Shown: positions 6,804-15,457 of the stretch, piece after piece | How positions within the stretch are numbered: position 1 is the first letter of the stretch | Layout of the letters: every line of letters starts with the position of its first letter | IMG/VR virus record: IMGVR_UViG_3300020190_000443 | Location: 1-20,240 of that record | Reading direction: 5' to 3' (one strand) | DNA length: 20,240 bases | Source: a virus | The notes under the pieces: model-generated | Database searches by the model: none | What the model was told of the DNA's origin: nothing | What the model saw: the letters and a program-made list of their open reading frames with translations, nothing else | Position numbers and translations under genes: made by a program

Positions 6804-8059
6804 GTTGTCGGCCTTCCGCTGGTGCCCGTGTCGACCGGCCCGGTCTGGCGCGCCTTGTAGTATGGGACGAGGATGTCCGGCCCGATTGGGTCGTTCGTCA
6901 GGTCCCTCTGATCGTATATGGGCCCGACTTCGAGGCCGATTATCTTCTCCTTCGGCCTTCTCTCCGGCGTCTGGAAATTTATCCCCGCGGGGTTCGGCGA
7001 TCGCTCCTCGAATTGCACCGAGGTGACGAGGTAGTAGCCGATGAAGGTCGGGATGTCCCCGACGAAAACCGTCATACCGGGCCTTATGCCGATCCCGTTC
7101 GTCCTGTCGATCTCCGCGGATCCTGTCGCTTCCATGACTTCGTTGTCGGATCGGTTCATGCTCGGCAGCCTCATCATTTCGTAGGCCTTGCCGACGTCGC
7201 CGGCAACCAGCGGTATGTACCGTCTCGTCACGGTCTTCTCCTCGAATTTCGGGGGCTGGGATTTCGGGATTCTCACCTTCGCCACGTACGTGATCGCGTC
7301 CGGCCCCCACTTGTGCAGAAGCCACTTCATGGACGCGAAGTAGAGGGTGCCGTCGACCTCGAAGCATTTGAACTTCGCCTGCTGGGCGAGATTCTGTATC
7401 ACGGTCCACGTCGAGTCGGCCTCGTTGTCGCCGCTGGCCTTGGTTATCCTCTTGCTCTTCGATGTCTCCTCGCCCACGAACTCGAGGCCGTACTTCTTCG
7501 CCGCGGCCCTCACGTAGGCCGTTCCGTTGCCCTGAATCATCTCTGGCTTCTTGTCGCGCTTCATTTGCTGGACGGCCTTGGATCGGCACTTGACCGTCCA
7601 GATGGGGGACACGGCCTCGCTCTGTTCGACGGAAACCTCGGCGACCTCCATCAAGACCAACTTCAGGTTAAGGCTGGCAACCTTGTCGGCCTCGTTGAAC
7701 GAGATGCCCTCGGCTATGGTCTTGGTCAGGTAGGTGACGTCCCTTCCGATGTTGAAGTAGTTGCCCGAGGCGAACGATCTCGACCCCTTCGACTTCACGT
7801 AATCCCTGTCGATTATCCTCAGGGTTATCTCGGTCACCTGGTCGATCGAGTAATCGACGGTGCAGGAGAGTATCGAGTCGTTCAGCGTTTCCTTGATGTT
7901 CGTGGCTATGTCGCCGAAGGTGACGTTGAATTTCTCGAAACCCCTCGAGGGCAGTTCGCTCTTCTTCGCCAGCGACGGCGCCCCGCCACCGTTGTTGGCC
8001 CCGCCGGATGCCACAACGAAGGGATTGTTCGAATCGCCGAATTCGTTCAAGATTGGCAC
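6800..8059 (-). CDS. Baseplate hub protein, gp27/XkdQ-like
   Basis: 419 aa, GTG at 8059 with AGGG about 6 nt upstream. After a flexible Gly/Asn/Ser-rich N-terminus (about 1-35) the protein has 'VTEITLRIIDRDY' (strand of the first barrel domain), 'SRKAVQQMK'-like turn (SKAVQQMKRDKKPE), 'AYVRAAAKKYGLEFVGEE' and 'STWTVIQNLAQQAKFKCFEV' followed by 'DGTLYFASM'. This last helix-strand pair (W.VI..LA....F..F..DGTLYF) is characteristic of XkdQ/gpD/gp27-type hubs. The hub trimer joins the tube to the spike. It lies between the large XkdP-like protein and the OB-fold spike, as in PBSX. The C-terminus is Pro/Thr-rich and probably disordered. Confidence 0.78.
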   Translation of the reverse strand: MPILNEFGDSNNPFVVASGGANNGGGAPSLAKKSELPSRGFEKFNVTFGDIATNIKETLNDSILSCTVDYSIDQVTEITLRIIDRDYVKSKGSRSFASGNYFNIGRDVTYLTKTIAEGISFNEADKVASLNLKLVLMEVAEVSVEQSEAVSPIWTVKCRSKAVQQMKRDKKPEMIQGNGTAYVRAAAKKYGLEFVGEETSKSKRITKASGDNEADSTWTVIQNLAQQAKFKCFEVDGTLYFASMKWLLHKWGPDAITYVAKVRIPKSQPPKFEEKTVTRRYIPLVAGDVGKAYEMMRLPSMNRSDNEVMEATGSAEIDRTNGIGIRPGMTVFVGDIPTFIGYYLVTSVQFEERSPNPAGINFQTPERRPKEKIIGLEVGPIYDQRDLTNDPIGPDILVPYYKARQTGPVDTGTSGRPTT

Positions 8060-8067
8060 GGCTCGCC

Positions 8068-10977
8068 CTAACCTGTGGTCACATTGACGCCCGAGGAGAA
8101 CGTCAGGTACCTTTTAAGCTTTTCCGTGGTCGGCGGTGGGTTGTCGACGCAATTCTTCTTGCACGGCTTTATCCTCGGCATCTGGATGAGATCGACGGAT
8201 TCGATCGGGATCTCCTGCAGGGTCATCGAGCACGAGGCTCGGGCGATCTGGTTCGGGGATGCGCCGTCCTTCAGGGGTCCGTTGCCGGTCCTCTGGACGG
8301 CGGTGACCGAGAAATCAGAGATGACGAACTCTATCCCCCTGCCGCTCGTGAGCAGCGGCCACCTCACCTCGTTCTCCATGAATTTGTCCATGTTGAGGAA
8401 GGTGACGGGGTAGGGCGTCTGGGCCATCTCCCTGAGCGTGGTTATCTGGTTCTCGCACGAGAAGTTGAGCCCGAACCCCTGCTTGTTCACGTATTTCATG
8501 TCGACGATGTCAAAATTGAAACTTATCTTCAGGAGGTTGAACCCAGTCCAATCGATTATCGGGTAGTTCCCGCTCCTCTGTATCTCGGTCCAAGTCGTGC
8601 CGATGCCCGAGTAGTTGACCTCCTTCGGCACGAAGGGGAACTCAAAACGCCTCGGCTTGGGCTGGGTGACGGTGCCGTCCGGCGCCACGATTTGGTAGGT
8701 CTGGACCAGTTCCGGCATCCCGACGACCGAAGTTGCGGCTGTCCTCACCCCCTGCCTGTAGCCCGGAAGGCCCCTGACCACGGTTATTCGTATGGTCTTG
8801 GTCTCGCCCGAGTCTGCTGGGTTGTCGGTCGAGCCGGTCTCGGTTCCCCCCGGCGTCCTCGGGGCCAAAGGTTTGAGGTTCGTGACGACGTCTTTCAGGG
8901 CCAGGTAGAGGGGGTCGTTCTCCAGTTCGGCGAGGGCGATCTTCCGCGTCTTCCCCTGACCCATGAGCAGGGCCACCTTGGCCGAGAGTATCGACTCCAT
9001 GACCGATCTCTTCAGTTCCTTGATCGGGGCGCCTTCCTTCAGCCTGTTGTTGAGGAATGCCAGCAGCCTTTTGGGCGTGAGGCTCTCGACGGCTGACCCC
9101 TCGGTGAGTTTTGACGTCGCCGCGGAGATGGTCTTCTTCCAGTCCCTCGGGATAATCACCACCGAATCGGTGGTGCCCGTGCTGGGGGCGTAACCCGGTT
9201 GCGCGCCAGGGGTCTGGGGCTTACCGCTGTAAGAGAACTCGGGCTGCTGCTCGAACCCCTTGACGCCCTGGAGGCTGAAAGTTATCCTTTCAAAACCCGT
9301 CTTGATGTTGTCGTTGCTGCGCGACCCGGGTTTGCTCGTGGTCGCTCCGCTTGCGACGTAGCCGACGAATTCCGTGCCCGCGAGGCTGTTGACGAAGTTC
9401 ACCTGGGCGGCCTTGGCCTTGTTGGGTTGGTAATAGCTCTGCAACTCCGGTTTTGTGAACCCGAGTTGTGCATTCACGTCGCTCTTGAGGAACTTCCCGA
9501 AGTGGAAGCCGCTCGTGCAGTAGCCCGCTGAAATCTCACTGTCTGCCGGCGCCGTGAATGCGTCGTCCGCGCTCGCTTCATTTACCTGTTGGTCTTGGCA
9601 TGTACAGGTTACGCCCGACTTTCTTATTCTTTTCTGCCCCGGAATTACGTACCAGTAGTAGGCGCGGGCCGCAATCGAGGCGCCCGCGGAGTTGTCTGCC
9701 GGCCCGTACCCCGGGAGCCACTGGTTGTCCCTGGGCGTAGCTACGTTCTGGTTGAAATCCGAGCCGCTCACGACATGCGTTTTCAGGTAGGAGCTGGTAT
9801 CGGCGGTGTCTAACGGCAAGACCGACCAAACACTCGGCAGGTTCGGTGGGTGGCCGAATTTCAAGTTCGGGAGTACTGCATTCTTGCCCCATTCGATGGT
9901 TTTTTTGCCGGCCTTGTTGAGGGTGCCCCCTCCGTCGGTCGGGATGGCGAGCTCGATGTGCCTCTTTATTTTAAATGATGTGTCTTCATCAAGGGCTATC
10001 CTGTACGCCAAGTTGCCCCTCACTATGAACAAATCGGTGAAGGTGTATTTTGTATCGTCATCGGAGCCGGCGGGTTTACTGGTCACCGCGTTTCCCGCGC
10101 TTGAATCCGCCGGGATTTTCTGCGCGGTCAGCGGCAGATCCAGCTCGCGTAAAATTTTGCTCCCGGAATAGACGATTTTTTCCTTAAACGTTTCCGGGAC
10201 GTTGATGCTTATCGGCTTCACGTTTTTCTTGATTATCGCCGTGTTGAACGGGTCGTCGTCTAGGTAGTAGGAGAGCGGGGTGTCCGCCGGATAGAGGGGC
10301 TGATCCGTTAGGAATAAGCCCTTGCCTCCCCCGTAGGCGCTCAGGGCATTGGTTTTGAAAGTCAAACCGCCGCTCTTGGATAAACCGAAGCTGTTCGATG
10401 GGGTCGCTTCCAGATCGACGTTCTCCCTGCTCGTTTTTCCGGTGAAGTAGTAATCGATGAGAATGCCGCGCGAGGTCGTTTTGCCCATCACCGTCTGCAT
10501 CCACCGAAGCCACAGGAGGACGAATTGTCCGTTGGCGTTGCCAAGGTGGATGTTGGGGATGGAGCCGAGAGCCTCCTTGCCCGAATTGCCTGCTTGGAGC
10601 CGGTATTCAGTGGTGGGGAGCGTCGGGTTGGATAACGCAAGAGGTCTTATCTTTCTGTATCCGTCCTGCAGGGACGGTCCGTATACTTCACGGTATACGC
10701 GCATCCAGATCTGCGCCGAGTATCCAAGTTGGGCATCCTCGTCAGATCCGAAGTAGCCACTTAGTCTCACGCTCTTCACCAAGTCGGTCGCCTGCAGGTG
10801 GAGGGCAGGGGCGATCGACAGGCCCTGCTCGTTGAAGCCGTAGCGCATGGTCTTTTCTCCCACGGTGCCAACAAGTCCCTCAAGTTCCGAAGTGTAGAGG
10901 TCGGCGGTCGACCTCTGCCCCCTCACCTCCGAGGAGCTGATCGGTTTCAACAAGTACTTAATCGGTGCGTCGGGCAT
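8068..10977 (-). CDS. Large baseplate/tail protein, XkdP-like C-terminus and SWIM-like Cys/His cluster
   Basis: 969 aa; the ATG at 10977 overlaps the tape measure stop by one base (TGATG). Residues 1-450 are beta-rich without a family I recognise; a stretch 'ILIDYYFTGKTSRENVDLEA' suggests a jelly-roll-like domain. Near 445-495, 'YYWYVIPGQK' is followed by C458-x-C460-QD, C487 and H492, close to the CxC...CxH order of SWIM zinc-binding motifs but with C-x4-H. Residues about 770-945 ('RRFEFPFVPKEVNYSGIGTT', 'WTGFNLLKISFNFDI', 'YPVTFLNM') resemble the XkdP-type tail domain that normally links tape measure and hub; no LysM domain follows. A C-terminal CKKNC pair is present. Its place between tape measure and hub supports a baseplate-hub accessory role. 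It is far longer than XkdP (about 230 aa), so extra functions are likely. Confidence 0.6.
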   Translation of the reverse strand: MPDAPIKYLLKPISSSEVRGQRSTADLYTSELEGLVGTVGEKTMRYGFNEQGLSIAPALHLQATDLVKSVRLSGYFGSDEDAQLGYSAQIWMRVYREVYGPSLQDGYRKIRPLALSNPTLPTTEYRLQAGNSGKEALGSIPNIHLGNANGQFVLLWLRWMQTVMGKTTSRGILIDYYFTGKTSRENVDLEATPSNSFGLSKSGGLTFKTNALSAYGGGKGLFLTDQPLYPADTPLSYYLDDDPFNTAIIKKNVKPISINVPETFKEKIVYSGSKILRELDLPLTAQKIPADSSAGNAVTSKPAGSDDDTKYTFTDLFIVRGNLAYRIALDEDTSFKIKRHIELAIPTDGGGTLNKAGKKTIEWGKNAVLPNLKFGHPPNLPSVWSVLPLDTADTSSYLKTHVVSGSDFNQNVATPRDNQWLPGYGPADNSAGASIAARAYYWYVIPGQKRIRKSGVTCTCQDQQVNEASADDAFTAPADSEISAGYCTSGFHFGKFLKSDVNAQLGFTKPELQSYYQPNKAKAAQVNFVNSLAGTEFVGYVASGATTSKPGSRSNDNIKTGFERITFSLQGVKGFEQQPEFSYSGKPQTPGAQPGYAPSTGTTDSVVIIPRDWKKTISAATSKLTEGSAVESLTPKRLLAFLNNRLKEGAPIKELKRSVMESILSAKVALLMGQGKTRKIALAELENDPLYLALKDVVTNLKPLAPRTPGGTETGSTDNPADSGETKTIRITVVRGLPGYRQGVRTAATSVVGMPELVQTYQIVAPDGTVTQPKPRRFEFPFVPKEVNYSGIGTTWTEIQRSGNYPIIDWTGFNLLKISFNFDIVDMKYVNKQGFGLNFSCENQITTLREMAQTPYPVTFLNMDKFMENEVRWPLLTSGRGIEFVISDFSVTAVQRTGNGPLKDGASPNQIARASCSMTLQEIPIESVDLIQMPRIKPCKKNCVDNPPPTTEKLKRYLTFSSGVNVTTG

Positions 10978-13900
10978 CAGCGCCTCTGCCTTTCATTGCT
11001 GAGGGCGAGCTTGAGCTTGACCACGGCCGCGTCGGCTATCGCCTGCGCGTCCGTGTTGCCGTTCACCGTCATGTTGATGACCATTGGGCTCGCCTCGCCC
11101 CCCTTGCCGCCGAGTGGCCTCGTGATCGTCGTTTTGGGCGCGGACATGTCGCCGAACGGCAGCGGCCCCGGGACGACGTGGAGGTGCCTGCCCCCGTTGG
11201 CGCCGTGGAACTCGGCGAACCCTCCGTTCGCGTGGACGAGCCTCTGGTAGGCGCCGAGGTTCTGGCCGACGAGGTCGTACGCCCTGCCCGTGACGTGGTC
11301 GGAGTTGATCGACCCGAGACCGAATTCCCTGTACGACGAGGTGACGTTCCTCGTGCCGGTCAGCATCCCGTCCAACGCCGCGTGCCTGCCCATCGTCTGC
11401 GCGAGGCGCGAGGACGTCGTGTCGCCGATGCCCTTGCCCCTCGGGGTGCTGGTGTCGTTGTTCTGGTCGACGAACTTGATGAACTTGTCGGTCATCCAAT
11501 CCGGCCTTGCGTCGCGCTCATCGAAGAAATTGGAGAACATGTCGATGATCCCCTGGTACGTGTCCCTGAGCTCCTCGGGCATCTTGTCGAGGGATATCTG
11601 CAACTCGTCCCCCTCCCCGACAGCCTTCAGGCCGAGTGCGGCGCCGTCCAGGCCGTAGGCCTTCATCAGCTGCGAGAAATCATTCATCGAGAATTTGCTC
11701 ATGTCCGCGTTTTCGAACAGCCGGCCGCTCTCCAAATCCGAGAGGAGCTGCAGTTGTTGTGCCATGCCGATCTCTCCGAAAGCTTCCGAGAACTTCTTGG
11801 AGTCCAGCATGAACTTTTGGCCCTGGACATTTTCAATCAGCCTCGCGTTGATCTCGCCGCCCATCGTGGCGGATCCCGTGCCGATTCCTTGAAGCAGCAT
11901 CGACTGGAATGCCTCGCCCACCGGGCCCGTGTTGAATCTGTCCCTCTCTCCGTAGAATGGGCTCGTCACCGTTTTCCCGTTGATTATCTCCTTACGGCTG
12001 AACTCGGTGCCGTCCGGGCCGAAGAGGGCCAGCGCCTGGATCATCCCTTGGAGCCCGCCGCCGGCGAAGTTGAACAGGTTCGGCATGAAATCTTTGATGA
12101 AGGTCGCAAAATCCGAGTCGGACATTTCCCCGCTGGCTTCGTCCAAGGCGTCCCTGAACGCTCTGGACTGCTCGTCGACTATGTTGGGAGCATCCAGGTT
12201 CTCGAAAGCCTTGGCGAATTGGTCCAGCCCAGCGAGGGCGATGTCCATCTGTAGCCCCCGGAGCTGCTCTCTGGTCTTGGCGACGCCCACCCCGAGTTCC
12301 TCGAGGACCGTGTGGAAGTCCTTGGTGGCGTCGTAGAGGTCGACCCCCATCGTGGAGGCCATGCGCTCCACCTCCTGTTCCGTCTTCCCCGTAAACCGCG
12401 TGAGGATCTCGAGCTTCTTCTGGTAGATGTCCGTCAGGTGGTTCTGCGCCTTCTGCCGCCTGTCCAGCTTGTCGGCCACTTTCAGGCTCTCCTCCGGGCG
12501 CTTTCGCATGTCCTTTATCTGCTCGTCGGTCAGGTTGAACTGCGACTGGTTGGCGGCCATGAACTGGACCAACTGCGCTCCCGACGCGCCTTTGCGCACC
12601 ATGTCCAGGATTTGGTTTTCCTTGGCGTTCATCGATCCGCCCGCGCGCGTGCGCGCCACGATGGCCGATTTGCCGACGCCCCCGCTGGCGATCATGTCTC
12701 TCTGGATGAGTTGCATCTCGGACGCGAAGATGTTGTCGAACGCCGCCTGGAACGCCGCCCGCACCTTCTTCTTCTCTTCCTTGACCTTGTTGAGCCCGCC
12801 CATCAACCCGCCGACGGCCGTGCCTATGATCGCGCCCGCCGCGGTTCCGAACCCGGGGGCGATCATCGTTCCGATGGCGGCGCCAGCTGCGGCCCCGCTT
12901 ACCGCCCCGCCTCCGACGGTCTTCGACGTCAGGGCCGCGCCGCCGAGTCCGATGCCGAGGCCGGCGAGCGGGTTGTACATACCGATCATCGCGCCGGCGG
13001 ACAGGAACCCCTGTGCCTCCTCCGAGACCATTCCGGAGTTCGCGAGGGCGCCGAGCCCGAGGCCGACGCCGATCCCGCCGGTCGCCGAGCCCTGCAGACC
13101 TTTCCTGTTCTCGTTGCCGAGGACCATCCCGCCCAGCCTGCTCTGCCTGGCGTGCCCGGCGGCGAGCCGCACTCCTTGAACCCTGGATGCGAAGCCGCCC
13201 GGTCTGTACTGCTTCGGGCCGTTCAGCGCCGAGGTGGGGGAGAGGAAGTTGTTGTACAGCCGGCCACTGAAAAACCTGCCCCTGAAGCTGTTCGGGTCGT
13301 ATGTCGCTCCCGGTCCGTACTGCCTCACGCTGGTCATCCCCGGCGGGAACTGCAGGAAGGTCCTCTGGTTGCCGAACATGGTGGTGCGCGACTGTATCGT
13401 TGCGCCAGCGTTCGGCCCGCTCGTGATCAGGTGGCCGCCCCCGATGCCCTGCCCGGCGCGGACGTGGCCGCCGAACTGCTTGCGAAGTTCGCCCCTCTCC
13501 TGGGGCGTGAGCTTTGGGCGCGGCGAAGACCCGCCGCCTCCCCTCGACGAAAACCCGCCCCCGCTCGTGCCGTACCCTGGCGCGCCCCGGAACGGCAGCA
13601 CGCCGGTGGGCCCGCCGCTTGTTCGTATGCTGTTGGAGTCCTTCACGATGCCCATGTTCCCGCCCCCGCCCCGGACGCCGTACTGCATCATGGGTTTCCC
13701 GTTGACGTATATGACGCGGGCGTTCACGTTCATGTTGGCGACCTCGCGCATGCCGGAGGTGCTCATCGTCTGGGTGAAGTAGCCCTTCGTGTTCTTCATG
13801 CCCCTGGCCAGGCCCATCAGGCCGATCAGGGAGCTAACGCCGCCCATCCCTCCGATTCCCCCCGTGAGCTTGGTGAAGCCGCCTAGGAAGCTTGTGAACA

Positions 13901-15425
13901 GCTCGATGAGGCTGGTGAACCCCTTTATCACCTTGTTGATGAAAGGCAGGGACTGGAAGAACAGTTTCCTCGCCTCCGAGAAGTACTCCATGACCTTGAC
14001 GAGCATTTCCCCGAAGTTGGTCCCGAACTGCCTGAGCTGCGGCTCGTTGGCGAGGAGCTGGTTGTTGAAGTCGTACATGTTCTTCTTTATCTGCTCCCAG
14101 ACGGGGAGCCAAGCGCTCTTGAGGATGCCCTCGAACACCCTGGCGCCCTCGATGAATGGCCTGAGGACGTCGAGGACTCTGTTCCACCCGTCCGTGAAGT
14201 TGTCCCACCAGTTGCCGATCCTCTCGAATATCCCCATGGAGCCCGGCAGGAAGTCGCGCATGGTCCTGACCACGAAGTCCGAGATCTTTCCGACCACGAC
14301 GGAGATCTTGTCTATGAAGCCCGACTTGCCGAACTCGGTCACCTGTCCGTTCATTCTCTGGAGGGCGCGGGTGATGATTGCGAAGGACTCCTTCGCCTCC
14401 TTCTTCATCGGGGCGAGGAAGCTCTGGCCGAAGTCCGCGAACTGGCCGCGCAGCATGTTGAACTCCCCCTTGAGCGTGGCGATCAGCGTGCCCGACACGG
14501 CGCCGAACTGCCCGTCCACTCCTCCGAGCTTGGCGAGCTCGCCGGACCTGATCGCCGCGGTCAGGCCCGCCTTCGTCTTGTCGCTGCCTTTCCCTTTCTC
14601 GAACTCCTCGAGAGCCTTTTTCAGTTGCGGGCTGAACTTCTTGCCGGCCGACACGACGTCGCTGTAGGACTTCTTGGTGTCCTGCAGCGTCGCTATGAGT
14701 GCTCCGGCCTGCTTCGTCCCCTCCTTGAGATCCATGCCGGCGCTGGCGAAGTCCATGAGCCCCTTCAGCGTGTTTTTCGAGCCGGTGGTAAACCTCGTGC
14801 CGCCCTTAACGACCTCCCCGTAAGCCGCGACGAGGTTCTCGATTCCCACCGATGCGAGGTCGGCGTCCATGGTGAGGGCGCGCATCTGCACGCGCGTCTG
14901 GTTGAGGGCGGATCCGAACTCCGCCGCTTGCCCTCGGCCGGCGAACGCGAACATCGCGGCTTGCTGCTCCCTGATGGCGGCCGCCGCCGTGCCCGCCGCT
15001 ATCGCCACCCCGGCCATCCCCGCTGCGACCATCTTCATCGCGCCATGGTACGCCTTCATGATGAGCCGTCCCGTCCCGAACAGGAGGTGGATTCCCATCA
15101 TCGCCACGCCCATCGCCGCCATCTCGAGGACGAGCCCCTTGATCGTCAGGCCGAGGAATTTCGAGAGGCCTTGGCCCGTCATTCTGATCATCTTGTCGAA
15201 GGAGTCGAAGCGTTTCTTGTACTTTCGCGAGACCCCGTCGAAATTCTTGAACTCTTCCTTTATGCGGTTTCTGTCGCCGCGCGACCGCAGGTCCCTGTCT
15301 CTGTCGCGCCTCTTCTCGTCGCGCCTGTTGGCCCCAGCGAGTCTCTCCAGTTTGCGCCGGGTGCGGTCGATCTCCTTGTCGTCGGATTTGACCTCTATTT
15401 TTATTACGACGCGCTCGTCAGGCAT
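10977..15425 (-). CDS. Tape measure protein with C-terminal M15-type peptidase
   Basis: 1482 aa, ATG at 15425 with GGAGA 5 nt upstream. The N-terminus (about 20-75) is strongly basic and helical. Residues about 95-170 are hydrophobic membrane-like segments. Residues about 560-775 are Gly/Pro/aromatic-rich and unlike a coiled rod. Residues about 778-878 form a long Gly-Ala zipper (SGAAAGAAIGTMIAPGFG and similar). Charged helices follow to about 1340. Near 1377-1416 the motif SDH-x6-D ... HLH (H1377, D1384, H1416) matches M15/VanY-like zinc peptidases that cut peptidoglycan peptides. Tape measures set tail length and enter the host first, so the enzyme likely opens the wall during infection. 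Position after the chaperone gene is standard. The tape measure call is firm; the peptidase call rests on the motif only. Confidence 0.92.
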   Translation of the reverse strand: MPDERVVIKIEVKSDDKEIDRTRRKLERLAGANRRDEKRRDRDRDLRSRGDRNRIKEEFKNFDGVSRKYKKRFDSFDKMIRMTGQGLSKFLGLTIKGLVLEMAAMGVAMMGIHLLFGTGRLIMKAYHGAMKMVAAGMAGVAIAAGTAAAAIREQQAAMFAFAGRGQAAEFGSALNQTRVQMRALTMDADLASVGIENLVAAYGEVVKGGTRFTTGSKNTLKGLMDFASAGMDLKEGTKQAGALIATLQDTKKSYSDVVSAGKKFSPQLKKALEEFEKGKGSDKTKAGLTAAIRSGELAKLGGVDGQFGAVSGTLIATLKGEFNMLRGQFADFGQSFLAPMKKEAKESFAIITRALQRMNGQVTEFGKSGFIDKISVVVGKISDFVVRTMRDFLPGSMGIFERIGNWWDNFTDGWNRVLDVLRPFIEGARVFEGILKSAWLPVWEQIKKNMYDFNNQLLANEPQLRQFGTNFGEMLVKVMEYFSEARKLFFQSLPFINKVIKGFTSLIELFTSFLGGFTKLTGGIGGMGGVSSLIGLMGLARGMKNTKGYFTQTMSTSGMREVANMNVNARVIYVNGKPMMQYGVRGGGGNMGIVKDSNSIRTSGGPTGVLPFRGAPGYGTSGGGFSSRGGGGSSPRPKLTPQERGELRKQFGGHVRAGQGIGGGHLITSGPNAGATIQSRTTMFGNQRTFLQFPPGMTSVRQYGPGATYDPNSFRGRFFSGRLYNNFLSPTSALNGPKQYRPGGFASRVQGVRLAAGHARQSRLGGMVLGNENRKGLQGSATGGIGVGLGLGALANSGMVSEEAQGFLSAGAMIGMYNPLAGLGIGLGGAALTSKTVGGGAVSGAAAGAAIGTMIAPGFGTAAGAIIGTAVGGLMGGLNKVKEEKKKVRAAFQAAFDNIFASEMQLIQRDMIASGGVGKSAIVARTRAGGSMNAKENQILDMVRKGASGAQLVQFMAANQSQFNLTDEQIKDMRKRPEESLKVADKLDRRQKAQNHLTDIYQKKLEILTRFTGKTEQEVERMASTMGVDLYDATKDFHTVLEELGVGVAKTREQLRGLQMDIALAGLDQFAKAFENLDAPNIVDEQSRAFRDALDEASGEMSDSDFATFIKDFMPNLFNFAGGGLQGMIQALALFGPDGTEFSRKEIINGKTVTSPFYGERDRFNTGPVGEAFQSMLLQGIGTGSATMGGEINARLIENVQGQKFMLDSKKFSEAFGEIGMAQQLQLLSDLESGRLFENADMSKFSMNDFSQLMKAYGLDGAALGLKAVGEGDELQISLDKMPEELRDTYQGIIDMFSNFFDERDARPDWMTDKFIKFVDQNNDTSTPRGKGIGDTTSSRLAQTMGRHAALDGMLTGTRNVTSSYREFGLGSINSDHVTGRAYDLVGQNLGAYQRLVHANGGFAEFHGANGGRHLHVVPGPLPFGDMSAPKTTITRPLGGKGGEASPMVINMTVNGNTDAQAIADAAVVKLKLALSNERQRR

Positions 15426-15457
15426 CTTCTCTCCGAGGGGTGGATCCTTGGCCGCCG

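Noticed and set aside
6804-7589. Upstream extension of the spike gene to a start at 7589
   Set aside because: The extension is Arg/Gly-rich and lies within the hub gene; the ATG at 6803 overlapping the hub stop gives a family-sized protein.
12312-13886. Plus-strand frame of 524 codons opposite the tape measure
   Set aside because: Arg/Ala/Pro-rich antisense shadow with no ribosome binding site or motif; other long plus-strand frames (7013-8071, 8008-9096, 10965-12254) fail for the same reason.
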